The position numbers and the translations under genes were made by a program. Shown in pieces: positions 1 to 10,987 of a stretch of 64,000 nucleotides of DNA; position 1 is the first letter of the stretch; every line of letters starts with the position of its first letter. The notes under the pieces are model-generated. The model was not told the origin of the DNA. It worked only from the letters and a program-made list of their open reading frames with translations, and made no database searches. Source of the DNA: Chryseobacterium camelliae (GTDB lineage Bacteria > Bacteroidota > Bacteroidia > Flavobacteriales > Weeksellaceae). The stretch lies in the NCBI RefSeq assembly GCF_002770595.1, contig NZ_CP022986.1:2542001-2606000 (forward strand), given 5' to 3'.

Positions 1-2
1 AA

Positions 3-293
3 AAACCATTCAATAATTCCTTCGACCTTACGTTAACGAAGAAATTCATGGATAACCGGCTTACGGTTTCTGTTTTCGCGAATGACATCTTTAACGGACA
101 GGTGATGCAGGTACGTTCCAATCCGCCATATGGGGAAACCGTGTACATGAGGAATAAATACGATACGAGAAATTTCGGCCTTTCGGTAAACTATAAAATC
201 CCGACGAAGAACAAACTGGCCAAGGAAGACCAGAATATCCTGAACCAGACGAAGAAAGAAGATACCGGCGGGGTCATGCCACAGGGACAGTAA
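3..293 (+). CDS. Outer-membrane beta-barrel / TonB-dependent receptor-like protein, C-terminal end (partial)
   Basis: The reading frame is already open at base 3 and runs to a TAA at 291-293, so the gene starts before the window. An ATG at 48 lies inside the frame and is not the true start. The visible 96 residues alternate aromatic and polar residues as in the last strands of an outer-membrane barrel (LTLTKKFM, LTVSVFANDIFNG, FGLSVNYKI). The phrase 'vxDIFN' followed by a final 'nxxxSvxYkip' is typical of Bacteroidetes outer-membrane beta-barrel family proteins of the SusC/TonB-receptor type. A hydrophilic tail with many K, E and Q follows the last strand, which is common in this family. The substrate cannot be told from the fragment. 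Confidence 0.75.
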   Translation, partial: KPFNNSFDLTLTKKFMDNRLTVSVFANDIFNGQVMQVRSNPPYGETVYMRNKYDTRNFGLSVNYKIPTKNKLAKEDQNILNQTKKEDTGGVMPQGQ

Positions 294-322
294 AAACAGA
301 TCCAGATAACAGAAATAACAAG

Positions 323-354
323 CCCCTTTAATTGAAGAAATTAAAGGGGTTTAT
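323..354 (+). terminator. Intrinsic terminator after the barrel gene
   Basis: A perfect 11-bp inverted repeat (CCCCTTTAATT at 323-333 with AATTAAAGGGG at 339-349) with a 5-base loop is followed by TTTAT. It lies 30 bases after the stop codon of the upstream gene. Confidence 0.8.
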
Positions 355-457
355 CGTATAATCCCGGAAATCCTATGATGCCATTAAAAAAATCTTAATA
401 TCCGGATCAGCCTATGCAATGAGAAACATTTTTCTTTATTTTTAAATAAAAATCTGA

Positions 458-1156
458 ATGACAAAAATTAAGACCAAGGAAAGCTTCTTTTTAAAGATGA
501 GCCCTCTGAAAAGAGGGATCATCAGCCTTCTGGCTTCCGTGCTGGTTTTCCTTCTGATCTTCAGGCTGGACCTTAAGCCGCTGATTATTCTCATATTCTG
601 CTGGCTGGCATTTTCTGTGGTTTTTCTGTTTCTGGACTGGCAGGTTATTCTCCACAGGAAAGTGGATGACATCCGTAAAAAAGCCAGAGCTGATGACGGA
701 AATGCATTTTTTGTTTTTACGACCATTATAGTCGCATCTTTAGCAAGCATGTTTGCCATCTTTTTCCTTATTACTTCCAAAGATAAGGGAGTGCAGAAGG
801 AAATCTATTTTCTGCCGGCTGTTCTCGGCGCGATGATCCTGTCCTGGATCATGGTACAGACCCAGTATATCTTTCATTATGCACGGGAATATTATGATGA
901 GGATACGTCGGGGAAAAAGGAGGAAATAGGCGGATTGCAGTTTCCGACAGAAGACAAGAACGAAATATATCATCCTGACTACCTGGATTTTGCTTACTAT
1001 TCGTTCTGTATGGGTTGTACATTCCAGGTTTCTGATGTGAGCATTACATCAAGGAATTTAAGAAAAATAACGATGATCCACGGGCTGCTCGCTTTCTTCA
1101 TGAACACTTTTGTGGTCGCGCTTACCATTAATCTGGTTGCAGGCCTTAACGGTTAA
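458..1156 (+). CDS. DUF1345 family inner-membrane protein
   Basis: A 232-residue protein with about five membrane segments (near residues 17-35, 42-60, 84-104, 117-137 and 205-228). The C-terminal half carries the pattern I associate with DUF1345: a Y/F-rich 'DYLDFAYYSFCMGCTFQVSD' stretch, then ITSRNLRK, then a final hydrophobic helix with 'NTFVVALTINL'. The function of the family is unknown. It stands alone: a terminator precedes it and a non-coding stretch follows. The overlapping minus-strand frames in this region are shadows. Confidence 0.8.
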   Translation: MTKIKTKESFFLKMSPLKRGIISLLASVLVFLLIFRLDLKPLIILIFCWLAFSVVFLFLDWQVILHRKVDDIRKKARADDGNAFFVFTTIIVASLASMFAIFFLITSKDKGVQKEIYFLPAVLGAMILSWIMVQTQYIFHYAREYYDEDTSGKKEEIGGLQFPTEDKNEIYHPDYLDFAYYSFCMGCTFQVSDVSITSRNLRKITMIHGLLAFFMNTFVVALTINLVAGLNG

Positions 1157-1235
1157 TCTTCTACACAGATATTGCTCCTTCGGAGCAAAGCAAAAATTTT
1201 TTAAAGGGAGCAAAGCGGTGCGGCAAAGCCACTGA

Positions 1236-1461
1236 TCAAGCAGACGGATTATTCTTGCGCTTCATCAGATCAGCCTGCTGATCCTTTCTTTGCCTTCTGA
1301 GCATATGCAGAGCAAAAGCAAACTTTGCGTAAAAAACAGGTAAAATCAGAATTACAAGCAATACCGATTTGAAACTCTTAGCTTTGAGATCGATATATAG
1401 AATCTACGGCTGCCAACTCTCCTCTTTTAACCATTAATCTGATTGATCTTTCGGTCAGCAT
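1236..1461 (-). pseudogene. Possible small membrane-protein gene split by a frameshift, or intergenic noise
   Basis: This lies in the 314-base gap after thiF. A minus-strand frame opens with ATG at 1461, three codons after and in phase with the thiF stop, and ends at 1378 (27 residues, MLTERSIRLMVKRGELAAV...). A second frame, open from 1403 to a stop at 1236, encodes a hydrophobic segment (SVLLVILILPVFYAKFAFAL) followed by a very basic tail (LRRQRKDQ, MKRKNN). The second frame has no good start. The two frames join if the ATATAT run near 1394-1399 were two bases longer, giving one protein of about 75 residues with one membrane helix. I do not recognise it. The rest of the gap holds a short hairpin (TTGCTCC/GGAGCAA, 1172-1188) and nothing else I can support. 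Confidence 0.3.
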
Positions 1462-1470
1462 AATTTCTGC

Positions 1471-2181
1471 CTAAAAACCGACTGTCTGAAAAGTCCAGTT
1501 GAAGGTATTAATCAATGTCAGCTTATTGACAGGTACCGGAAGATCAGTAATTATTTCCAAAACCAAATTCGCCATCATGCTTCCCACGATTCCCGGTAAA
1601 GCACCCAATACGCCAAGGCTGTCACAGTCGGGAATATGTTCATCGGAAGGCGGTTCCGGAAAAATATCCCTGAGGTTCCGGCTGCCCTGACAGTTAAGAA
1701 CCGCAACCTGTCCGGAAAATCCGAGAATGCTGCCGTAAACAAGAGGCTTTCCCAGCTTTACGCAGGTATCATTGATTAAATATCTGGTCTTGAAATTATC
1801 GGAACCATCAACTATGATATCATAGTCTGAAATAAGTTCCTCAGCATTGGTATCATCTATTTTCAGGTAATGTCCGGTAAAATTCACCTGATGGTTCAGG
1901 CTTTTAACGAATTGTCCTGCACTTTCCACTTTGGCCATGCCGACTGAATGTTCCGTATGGATCACCTGCCGGTTTAAATTATGCAGTTCCACCTTATCAA
2001 AATCTGCTACGGCCAATGTACCGGTTCCTGCTGCAGCCAGGTACTGGATAACCGGACTGCCCAGCCCTCCTGCTCCGATCACCAGGACTTTAGCTTTCAT
2101 TATTTTCTTCTGCCCCTCTAAACCAATCTCTTCTATAAATATCTGCCGGCTGTACCGGGAAAACCGGTCTTCGTTATTCAT
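1471..2181 (-). CDS. thiF: ThiF/MoeB-family ubiquitin-like-protein adenylyltransferase
   Basis: An E1-like enzyme that adenylates the C-terminal Gly-Gly of ThiS before sulfur transfer for thiazole synthesis. The 236 residues show the nucleotide loop VIGAGGLGS near residue 36, the family block DxVELHNLNRQ near 63, and the region IPDCDSLGVLGALPGIVG, whose Cys matches the catalytic position of the family. Oddity: the usual CxxC zinc motif before the 'PEPP' block is absent (here NLRDIFPEPP), and the C-terminal CxxC is also missing, so this looks like a zinc-free version. It overlaps thiH by 8 bases and is the last gene of the thi operon. MoeB is the main alternative, but the operon supports a role with ThiS. 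Confidence 0.9.
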   Translation of the reverse strand: MNNEDRFSRYSRQIFIEEIGLEGQKKIMKAKVLVIGAGGLGSPVIQYLAAAGTGTLAVADFDKVELHNLNRQVIHTEHSVGMAKVESAGQFVKSLNHQVNFTGHYLKIDDTNAEELISDYDIIVDGSDNFKTRYLINDTCVKLGKPLVYGSILGFSGQVAVLNCQGSRNLRDIFPEPPSDEHIPDCDSLGVLGALPGIVGSMMANLVLEIITDLPVPVNKLTLINTFNWTFQTVGF

Positions 2182-3319
2182 TCTTCAATATTATGGTTGA
2201 TTGAATTCCGCTGTAAACGGCATCCCAGTCTTTCATGACCGGGTCATAACCGGCATTCCTGATCATCGTCCTTATGTCTTCCATGCTCCTTTCATCACTG
2301 GTTTCGAACTGCTCGAGGGATTCTTTGTCTACGGCATAACCTCCTGGATTGGTTTTGGAAGCGGCGCTCATAGCAGTCGCTCCCAACGAGACGATATGAT
2401 TCCTGAAGGTTTCATTTTCCCGGGTAGAGATGGAAATTTCCAGGTCTTCATTCCAGAGGCGGTAGGCACAAATTAACTGTAATAAATCTTTATCGGACAT
2501 GATAAAATTGGGTTCAATAATTCCCTCTGCGGGCCTGAGCCTTGGAAATGAGACGGAAAACCTGGACTTCCAGTACTGTTTCTGAAGGTAATCGATATGG
2601 AGTGCATTAAAAAAGCTGTCTATCCTCCAGTCTTCCAGCCCCAGCAGAACCCCAAGGCCCATTTTATGGATTCCTGCTTTACCTATTCTGTCCGGTGTTT
2701 CCAGCCGGTAGTCAAAATTGGATTTTTTTCCTTTCGGATGGTATTCCTTGTACACATCTTTATGATAGGTTTCCTGATAGACCAATACGGCATTGACGCC
2801 CTCCTGATGCAGGAGAAAATACGCTCCTTCCGACAAAGGCTGTACTTCAACAGAAATATTGGCAAAATGCGGCTTCAGGAGACGGACTGCATTGATAAAA
2901 TAGTCGATGCCGACTGTTTTATTGGCTTCACCGCTTACCAGCAGAATATGGTTTACGCCCATGGATTTCAGGACACTGGCTTCCACCATCAGTTCGGTAT
3001 CCGAAAGCGTCTTCCTTTTGATCTTATTATCCACGCTGAAACCACAGTACGTACAGATATTCTGGCACTCATTGCTGAGGTACAGCGGGGCATACAGCTG
3101 GATGGTTTTCCCGAAACGTTTCCGGGTAAGCTGCTGCGCCATCTTGGCCATGGTTTCCAGTTTTACAGCAGCGGCCGGAGCAATCAGGTTGATAAAGTCT
3201 TCCAGGATCCGGTGTTCTTTCCGCAGGCTCCTTTCCACATCCTGTACGGTGACCTGATTGAGCTTACTGCGTATCTGGTCCCATGAATACTGTTCAAAAA
3301 TATCCTTAAAGCTGTTCAT
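2174..3319 (-). CDS. thiH: 2-iminoacetate synthase ThiH
   Basis: A radical-SAM enzyme that cleaves tyrosine to dehydroglycine (2-iminoacetate) and p-cresol for the thiazole ring. The 381 residues match the family length. The cluster motif CxxxCxxC is visible as ECQNICTYCGF near residues 83-91, preceded by the typical IQLYAPLYLSN. An N-terminal helical region (FKDIFEQYSWDQI) is also typical of ThiH. The use of ThiH rather than the glycine oxidase ThiO points to the anaerobic-type thiazole route. It overlaps thiF by 8 bases and starts 2 bases after the thiG stop. Confidence 0.97.
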   Translation of the reverse strand: MNSFKDIFEQYSWDQIRSKLNQVTVQDVERSLRKEHRILEDFINLIAPAAAVKLETMAKMAQQLTRKRFGKTIQLYAPLYLSNECQNICTYCGFSVDNKIKRKTLSDTELMVEASVLKSMGVNHILLVSGEANKTVGIDYFINAVRLLKPHFANISVEVQPLSEGAYFLLHQEGVNAVLVYQETYHKDVYKEYHPKGKKSNFDYRLETPDRIGKAGIHKMGLGVLLGLEDWRIDSFFNALHIDYLQKQYWKSRFSVSFPRLRPAEGIIEPNFIMSDKDLLQLICAYRLWNEDLEISISTRENETFRNHIVSLGATAMSAASKTNPGGYAVDKESLEQFETSDERSMEDIRTMIRNAGYDPVMKDWDAVYSGIQSTIILKNE

Positions 3320-3321
3320 GA

Positions 3322-4101
3322 TTAGTCAAATAAAAAGGACGTCAGCGGACTTGAAGCTTCAGCATGATGGGAAACGGCACCTAAACCGGACTCAAATGCC
3401 CGCCTTCCTGCAATAACGCCTTCTTTAAAGGCTATAGCCATCTGAACGGGATCTGCCGCTACGGCAATGGCAGTATTCACCAGTACGGCATCGGCTCCCA
3501 TTTCCATGGCCTTGGCTGCATCCGAAGGTGCTCCAATCCCGGCATCTACCACCACCGGAACCCGGCTCTGGCTGATAATAATTTCAAGGAAATCCATCGT
3601 CCGCAGTCCTTTATTAGTTCCGATAGGTGCTCCCAACGGCATAACTACCGCTGTTCCGGCATCTTCAAGACGTTTACACAACACCGGATCGGCGTGGATA
3701 TAAGGCATGACCACAAATCCGAGTCTGGCCAGTTCCTCTGTCGCATAGAGGGTTTCAATAGGATCTGGCAACAGATATTTCGGATCCGGGTGGATTTCCA
3801 GTTTTACCCAGTCCGTTTCCAATGCTTCCCTGGCCAGTTGTGCTGCCATTACGGCTTCCTGAGCAGTACGTGCCCCGGAAGTATTGGGCAGCAGATGGAT
3901 GTTGGCAGGCTGTAGTGCGGTGAGCAGGTCATCATCTTCCGCAGAAGCGGCATCAATCCGTTTCAGCGCCATGGTTACCATCTGAGATTCTGATGCTACG
4001 ATGGATTGAGTCATGATTTCCGGGCTCCCGAATTTTCCGGTTCCCAGGAAAAGCCTGCAATTGAACGTGCGTCCTGCTATGGTTAAATTTTGGGTATTCA
4101 T
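3322..4101 (-). CDS. thiG: Thiazole synthase ThiG
   Basis: ThiG condenses deoxyxylulose 5-phosphate, dehydroglycine and ThiS thiocarboxylate to thiazole phosphate. The 259 residues form the expected TIM barrel: N-terminal [19 protein letters not shown], the Lys-containing strand [16 protein letters not shown] that should hold the Schiff-base lysine, [19 protein letters not shown], and [15 protein letters not shown] for phosphate binding. The start overlaps the thiE stop by 4 bases (ATGA), which fixes it and suggests translational coupling. Confidence 0.97.
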   Translation of the reverse strand: MNTQNLTIAGRTFNCRLFLGTGKFGSPEIMTQSIVASESQMVTMALKRIDAASAEDDDLLTALQPANIHLLPNTSGARTAQEAVMAAQLAREALETDWVKLEIHPDPKYLLPDPIETLYATEELARLGFVVMPYIHADPVLCKRLEDAGTAVVMPLGAPIGTNKGLRTMDFLEIIISQSRVPVVVDAGIGAPSDAAKAMEMGADAVLVNTAIAVAADPVQMAIAFKEGVIAGRRAFESGLGAVSHHAEASSPLTSFLFD

Positions 4102-4712
4102 TTTAATGCTTTTTTAAATTGGGTTATTAGTGAAGAGTCCTGAGTAATCTGCCCTGAAACAGCTACTCCGTAAATACCTGTCGGCTGTAAAAGTTCAATA
4201 TCGTCAAGGGTAATTCCGCCGATGGCAAAAATCTTCGGGATTTCTATTTTCAATGACTGCAATTCATCAATGATGTTAATATAACCTTCGAAGCCTAAAA
4301 CCGGACTCAGCTTTTCTTTGGTAGCCGTAAACCGCAATGGTCCCAGACCGATATAGTCACAGCCTTCCTGTATTCGCTGTATAACATCTGCCGTTGTATT
4401 CGCTGTCCCGCCGATGATCTTATCCTGTCCCAAAATAGGCCTTGCTGATGCTACCGACTGGTCTTCCAGCCCTAAATGAACGCCGTCAGCATCTATCTGC
4501 CTGGCAACCTGGACATGATCATTGATAATGCATACAGCTCCATAATCCGAGCATAGCCGTTTAGAAGATTCACAAAGCCTCATCAATTCTTCCGGTGGTG
4601 CATTTTTCCATCGCACCTGAACCCATCGGATGCCATGATCCAGCATAGTCCTGATGTTATTCTCCTGCCCGATCCTGGTTGTTCCCTGTGATATGTATTG
4701 TAATTTTTCCAT
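4098..4712 (-). CDS. thiE: Thiamine-phosphate synthase ThiE
   Basis: ThiE joins hydroxymethylpyrimidine diphosphate and thiazole phosphate. The 204 residues are a normal length. Visible signatures are [50 protein letters not shown] for the diphosphate and product site, and [12 protein letters not shown] for the phosphate loop. It sits between thiD and thiG in the operon. A second, more divergent ThiE-like gene is present upstream at 5428-6015; this copy has the full set of motifs and is the more likely true synthase. Confidence 0.95.
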   Translation of the reverse strand: MEKLQYISQGTTRIGQENNIRTMLDHGIRWVQVRWKNAPPEELMRLCESSKRLCSDYGAVCIINDHVQVARQIDADGVHLGLEDQSVASARPILGQDKIIGGTANTTADVIQRIQEGCDYIGLGPLRFTATKEKLSPVLGFEGYINIIDELQSLKIEIPKIFAIGGITLDDIELLQPTGIYGVAVSGQITQDSSLITQFKKALK

Positions 4713-4717
4713 TTTTT

Positions 4718-5427
4718 TTAGGAGTGGTATCCTACTAAAGAAGGATTGCTTTTTAAATAGTGTTCAACATATAATTTTGCTTTCCTGCATGCCGCTTCTG
4801 TATCTTCTCCTCTGGCCATCCAGCTGGCAATTGCCGAAGAAAGCACACAACCTGATCCATGTTTGGGAGTATATAATCTGCTTTCACCTGAAGGCTGAAG
4901 AGGAATTTCCATTCCATGCTGCAGCAGAACATCAGTTCCCGGCCGGTCTGTCCGGTGCCCGCCTTTCATCAGAACGGAACATATATTTCCCTGAAGCAGA
5001 TGATTGTCATTAAGCAACTGATATTCAATCAAGTTAGGTGTTACAAGACTTAATTTACCCATGACTTTATCCAGCTGTGCAAGCGTGTCAAGATCAAAAA
5101 AGGTAAATTCCGAAGTGCTTTTCAGGACCGGATCCCAGATGATTTTTATTTCTGTATTACTCCTGATAATAACCTCCAGGATTTCACCCAGCATAGCTGC
5201 ATCTTTCACGACACCGATCTTCACTGCCTGAACAGGATATTTCCTCAAAAGGAGCTCCGCTGTTCGTGTTATGGACTCCATCGGCTGCCATTCCAGGCCT
5301 AGGCATTCAGACTCCGTCTGCATCGTCATGGCAGTGCATACGGCAAGTCCGGACGTTCTCAGCTGCTCCATGGTTTTGATGTCTGCCAGGACTCCTGCTC
5401 CGCCGCTCGGATCATATCCTGCAACGG

Positions 5428-5455
<28 letters not shown>
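4718..5455 (-). CDS. thiD: Hydroxymethylpyrimidine/phosphomethylpyrimidine kinase ThiD
   Basis: ThiD phosphorylates HMP and HMP-P to HMP-PP. The ribokinase-fold signatures are MTVAGYDPSGGAGVLADIKT at residues 9-28, TAMTMQTESECLGLE, VKIGVVKDA, IIWDPVLKSTS, and the anion-hole/catalytic block KHGSGCVLSSAIAS near residue 200. Its 245 residues are close to the single-domain family length. It overlaps the upstream ThiE-like gene by 28 bases and is followed 5 bases later by thiE. Confidence 0.95.
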
Positions 5456-8057
<2,602 letters not shown>

Positions 8058-8118
8058 TTAAATACACTTTAGGAATGGCTGTTATTGTACAATAGAATGC
8101 ACAGCAAAAGTCATCTAC

Positions 8119-8196
8119 TTTTCCCTACGCTGGTATGATCCAGATCAGGTTCAAAGGGTAAAATCTCAGTCTGTTGGTACAGACACCCCTAAAGTT
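8119..8196 (-). promoter_or_regulatory. TPP (THI-box) riboswitch controlling the thi operon
   Basis: Read on the minus strand, this has the conserved THI-box order: AGGGGTG, CTGAGATTTTACCC, then GAACCTGATCTGGATCATAC, CAGCGTAGGGAA. These are the aptamer strands that bind the pyrimidine and diphosphate of TPP. It lies 72 bases before the thiS start. I see no strong intrinsic terminator between aptamer and thiS, so translational control is more likely than termination, which is an inference. Confidence 0.96.
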
Positions 8197-8201
8197 GGAA
8201 G

Positions 8202-8231
8202 CGAAGTTAATTATTTTTTCAGAACAGGCAA
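8202..8231 (-). promoter_or_regulatory. Bacteroidetes-type promoter of the thi operon
   Basis: On the minus strand TTG (8229-8231), 19 bases, then TAACTTCG (8202-8209), one mismatch from TAnnTTTG. Transcription would start near 8195, exactly at the 5' edge of the riboswitch. Confidence 0.6.
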
Positions 8232-8316
8232 TGCATTATTGAAAATAAACATGGAAAAAAACCAATGCTATTTCTCACATGGATAAGAAATAATTCCCAA
8301 TTCCATAAATTAATAC

Positions 8317-8400
8317 TACTTTTGCCGAAACGGCTAGCAGGCATTTTATCTCCGTACGACACGGAGCTTACCGTAAGGCAACAAACAATAAGCCGGCTGG
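8317..8400 (+). promoter_or_regulatory. Promoter element and structured 5' leader of the small barrel gene
   Basis: TACTTTTG at 8317-8324 fits the -7 consensus TAnnTTTG; I see no clear -33 TTG. The predicted transcript would start near 8331 and carries inverted repeats: CGGCT (8331-8335) with AGCCG (8391-8395), and the hairpin CTCCGT/ACGGAG (8350-8355 with 8361-8366). GCCG/CGGC at 8324-8334 is another possible small hairpin. This suggests a folded leader before the ATG at 8426. No known riboswitch consensus was recognised. Confidence 0.45.
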
Positions 8401-8425
8401 TTTAATTTAATAAAAAGTAATAAAC

Positions 8426-8974
8426 ATGAAAAGAAAATTATTAATGGCGCTCATCCCGATGGCATCCCTGATGTATGCTCAGGAAAACGCATCCGGACAA
8501 AAATCATTTTTTGGTGTACAGGCAGGCCTTTTCGGGGTTAATGTCTACAATGAATACAGCATAAAAGAAAACTTTATCCTGAGGACAGACATAGATTTTT
8601 CTCCTTCCATATGGGGCGGCGACCTGTACACTAAGACCGGCTTTGCCGTTGCACCTGAACTGAGGGTTTCCCCCAAATGGTATTACAATCTGGACAAAAG
8701 GAAAGCGGATTCAAAAAATACAGCCTATAATGCAGCTAATTACCTGGCCGCCAAAATAGGATTCGTGCCTGATTTTGTTTTGATTTCCAATGCGGACGGA
8801 ATCAAGGTAAATCCCATGATCTCCTTTGTGCCGACATGGGGGCTGAGAAGGAATTTTGCACAAAATTTCAATTATGAACTGCAGCTGGGATTAGGAGTAG
8901 GTAAAATATTGAAGTCCGGGTATGACATCCAGGCGGTTCCCAATCTGAGCTTTAAAATAGGCTATGATTTCTAA
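8426..8974 (+). CDS. Secreted outer-membrane beta-barrel-like protein, unknown function
   Basis: A 182-residue protein with a Sec signal peptide (MKRKLLMALIPMASLMYAQ, cleavage after A-Q region near residue 19). The rest alternates glycine and aromatic residues with strand-like patterns (FFGVQAGLFGVNVYNEY, LQLGLGVGKILKSGYDI) and ends in a strand closing with F (NLSFKIGYDF), the usual C-terminal signature of outer-membrane barrels. It is a small 8-strand-type barrel by size. No specific role is visible. It has its own promoter-like element and terminator and so is probably monocistronic. Confidence 0.8.
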   Translation: MKRKLLMALIPMASLMYAQENASGQKSFFGVQAGLFGVNVYNEYSIKENFILRTDIDFSPSIWGGDLYTKTGFAVAPELRVSPKWYYNLDKRKADSKNTAYNAANYLAAKIGFVPDFVLISNADGIKVNPMISFVPTWGLRRNFAQNFNYELQLGLGVGKILKSGYDIQAVPNLSFKIGYDF

Positions 8975-8994
8975 GCCATTCAATTGATTATATG

Positions 8995-9026
8995 AAACCG
9001 GGACAGGAACTGTTCCGGTTTTTTTA
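8995..9026 (+). terminator. Intrinsic terminator of the small barrel gene
   Basis: AACCGGGACAG and CTGTTCCGGTT form an 11-bp stem (one G-U pair) with loop GAA, followed by a run of T at 9019-9025. It lies 22 bases after the stop. Confidence 0.85.
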
Positions 9027-9046
9027 ATACTTGTAAATGAGAAAGC

Positions 9047-9078
9047 AGGAAAAAAGGACTGTCAGATACTGACAGTCC
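9047..9078 (-). terminator. Intrinsic terminator of the rluA-type operon
   Basis: A perfect 10-bp stem (9056-9065 with 9069-9078) and loop ATA, with a run of A at 9051-9055 on the plus strand that gives the U tract on the minus strand. It is 24 bases past the stop of the pseudouridine synthase gene. Confidence 0.85.
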
Positions 9079-9101
9079 CGGAAATATTTTTGAACAGAAA
9101 C

Positions 9102-9788
9102 TTATCTTGATCCGGTTTCACAAGCCTGCCAGATGGCATCCTGACCGGGAACCGGAGCTGTAATTTCAATATTCTCTTTCGTCACCGGATGAATGAATTC
9201 CAGCTTCCTGGCATGGAGGTGAATACCGCCGTCGGCATTGGAGCGCGGCGAACCGTATTTAAGGTCACCTTTGATAGGAATCCCGGTTTTGGACAGCTGC
9301 GCACGGATCTGATGATGCCTTCCGGTTTCCAGATCAATTTCCAGCAGCATATAATGATCCAGTGACTGAATAATATGATAGGTTAGAATTGCTTCCTTGG
9401 CTCCTTCTGTCGGTTTCGGGAAAATAATGGCTTTATTATTTTTCTCATTCTTTTTCAGGTAATGAATCAGCCGCTGGCTTTGCGGAAGAGATTCTTTAGG
9501 AACCACTGCCCAGTAGGTCTTTTTAATCTCCCTGTTCTTCACCATCTGCGTTAACCTGGATAAAGCCTTGGAGGTTTTGGCATAGATAACAAGGCCGGAA
9601 GTAGGCCGGTCGATACGGTGGACCAGACCCAGGAAAACATTGCCGGGCTTATCGTCTCTCTTTTTAATATGATTTTTAATGGATTCAAGCAGGGATTCAT
9701 CCCCTGTCTTATCTCCCTGAACCAGCTGCCCTACCTTTTTGTTGATGACCAGAAGGTGGTTATCTTCATATACGATCTGTTCTTCCAT
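9102..9788 (-). CDS. RluA-family RNA pseudouridine synthase
   Basis: A 228-residue single-domain pseudouridine synthase without an S4 domain. The catalytic motif is HRIDRPTSGLVIYAKT, with Asp as the nucleophile near residue 60. The second family block is GRHHQIRAQLSKTGIPIKGD, then a DLKYG turn. The missing S4 domain and short length are like RluC/RluD-family relatives such as TruC or RluA, so the target (rRNA or tRNA) cannot be named. It starts 3 bases after the small membrane gene, which overlaps panB by one base, so all three are likely one operon. Confidence 0.92.
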   Translation of the reverse strand: MEEQIVYEDNHLLVINKKVGQLVQGDKTGDESLLESIKNHIKKRDDKPGNVFLGLVHRIDRPTSGLVIYAKTSKALSRLTQMVKNREIKKTYWAVVPKESLPQSQRLIHYLKKNEKNNKAIIFPKPTEGAKEAILTYHIIQSLDHYMLLEIDLETGRHHQIRAQLSKTGIPIKGDLKYGSPRSNADGGIHLHARKLEFIHPVTKENIEITAPVPGQDAIWQACETGSR

Positions 9789-9791
9789 ATA

Positions 9792-10115
9792 TTACCGGCG
9801 GAAATTTGACCTGTTAGACAGTGAAACGATCACACCGATCAGCAACCCGAGTGTCTTCATGCCCGAAATCCTGGATTCCAGCGGAAGCAAAGCGCCGATA
9901 AAGCACAGAGCAGCTGCTGCATACATCGCATAAATAAATTTCCTGTCGAAAAGAATCTGAGCCTGCAAAACGAAGCTTACCGAAATGAATATATAGAACA
10001 TCCTGGCAGACAGGAATGTATTAACATCCTGAGGAAACAGGCGGAACCATCCTGCGGCGAGGCACAGGACGGCAATAATGGAAATGACTCCCTGAGCCAA
10101 TGCAATATTTTTCAT
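9792..10115 (-). CDS. Small four-helix membrane protein, unknown function
   Basis: A 107-residue, very hydrophobic protein with about four membrane segments (near residues 5-24, 39-58, 62-80 and 86-100) and a short basic C-terminus (NRSNFRR). I do not recognise a family. Its start overlaps the panB stop by one base (TAATG), and the pseudouridine synthase gene follows after 3 bases, so it is translated as part of the panB operon. Confidence 0.75.
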   Translation of the reverse strand: MKNIALAQGVISIIAVLCLAAGWFRLFPQDVNTFLSARMFYIFISVSFVLQAQILFDRKFIYAMYAAAALCFIGALLPLESRISGMKTLGLLIGVIVSLSNRSNFRR

Positions 10116-10930
10116 TAATAGCTTTCGTTTTCATTAGGGAAATCAACGTTCTTCACGTCTTTTACATACTGGGCTACCGCACCGGTAATTTCAGTATAGA
10201 GATCAAGGTACCTGCGTAAGAATTTAGGGCTGAATCCCTTATTCATGCCCACCATGTCATGGTAGACCAGAACCTGGCCGTCACAATGAGGTCCGGCACC
10301 GATTCCGATGGTAGGAATAGAGATGCTTTCCGACACTTTTTTAGCCAGCTCAGCAGGTATCTTTTCCAGAACGACTGAAAAACACCCCAGTTCTTCCAGA
10401 AGCTGTGCATCACTGATGAGCTTTTCCGCTTCTGCATCTTCTTTTGCCCGAACTTTATAAGTCCCGAATTTATAAATGGACTGAGGAGTCAGTCCCAGGT
10501 GGCCCATCACAGGAATCCCTGCATTGATGATTTTTTTGATGGATTTTGAAATTTCTTTACCGCCCTCAATTTTTACGGCGTGGGCACCGCCTTCCTTCAT
10601 CATCCTTACGGCAGATTCCAGCGCCTTTTCAGGATTGCTCTGGTAGGTCCCGAACGGTAGATCAGCCACCACCAGTGCTCGGTCCGTCCCTCTTACCACA
10701 CTCTGGGCATGGTAAATCATCTGATCCAGCGTGATCGGCAGGGTGGTTTCAAAACCGGCCATTACATTGGCTGCGGAATCACCGATCAGGACGGCATCAA
10801 TACCTCCGGCATCCACCATTTTCGCCGTGGTGAAGTCATAGGCTGTAAGCATGGTTATTTTTTCCTTATCGAATTTCATTTTCCGTAAGGTTTCAGTCGT
10901 AACTTTCTTGATTTCAGAATGAACAGACAT
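10115..10930 (-). CDS. panB: 3-methyl-2-oxobutanoate hydroxymethyltransferase (ketopantoate)
   Basis: PanB moves a hydroxymethyl group from methylenetetrahydrofolate to ketoisovalerate, the first committed step of pantothenate synthesis. The 271 residues match the family. Signatures: [40 protein letters not shown] with the metal-binding Asp, [26 protein letters not shown], and [20 protein letters not shown]. No other pan gene is in the window. Confidence 0.97.
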   Translation of the reverse strand: MSVHSEIKKVTTETLRKMKFDKEKITMLTAYDFTTAKMVDAGGIDAVLIGDSAANVMAGFETTLPITLDQMIYHAQSVVRGTDRALVVADLPFGTYQSNPEKALESAVRMMKEGGAHAVKIEGGKEISKSIKKIINAGIPVMGHLGLTPQSIYKFGTYKVRAKEDAEAEKLISDAQLLEELGCFSVVLEKIPAELAKKVSESISIPTIGIGAGPHCDGQVLVYHDMVGMNKGFSPKFLRRYLDLYTEITGAVAQYVKDVKNVDFPNENESY

Positions 10931-10987
10931 AATAGATCTATATTAAAGTTAAAAAGTCGGCTTTCGCCGACCTGTATGTGTATGGAA

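Noticed and set aside
1172..1188. Short hairpin after the DUF1345 gene as a terminator
   Set aside because: Seven base pairs with a 3-base loop and no direct U tract on either strand.
2597..3286. 229-residue plus-strand frame opposite thiH
   Set aside because: Long open frames opposite high-confidence genes are common here. thiH has full motifs on the other strand.
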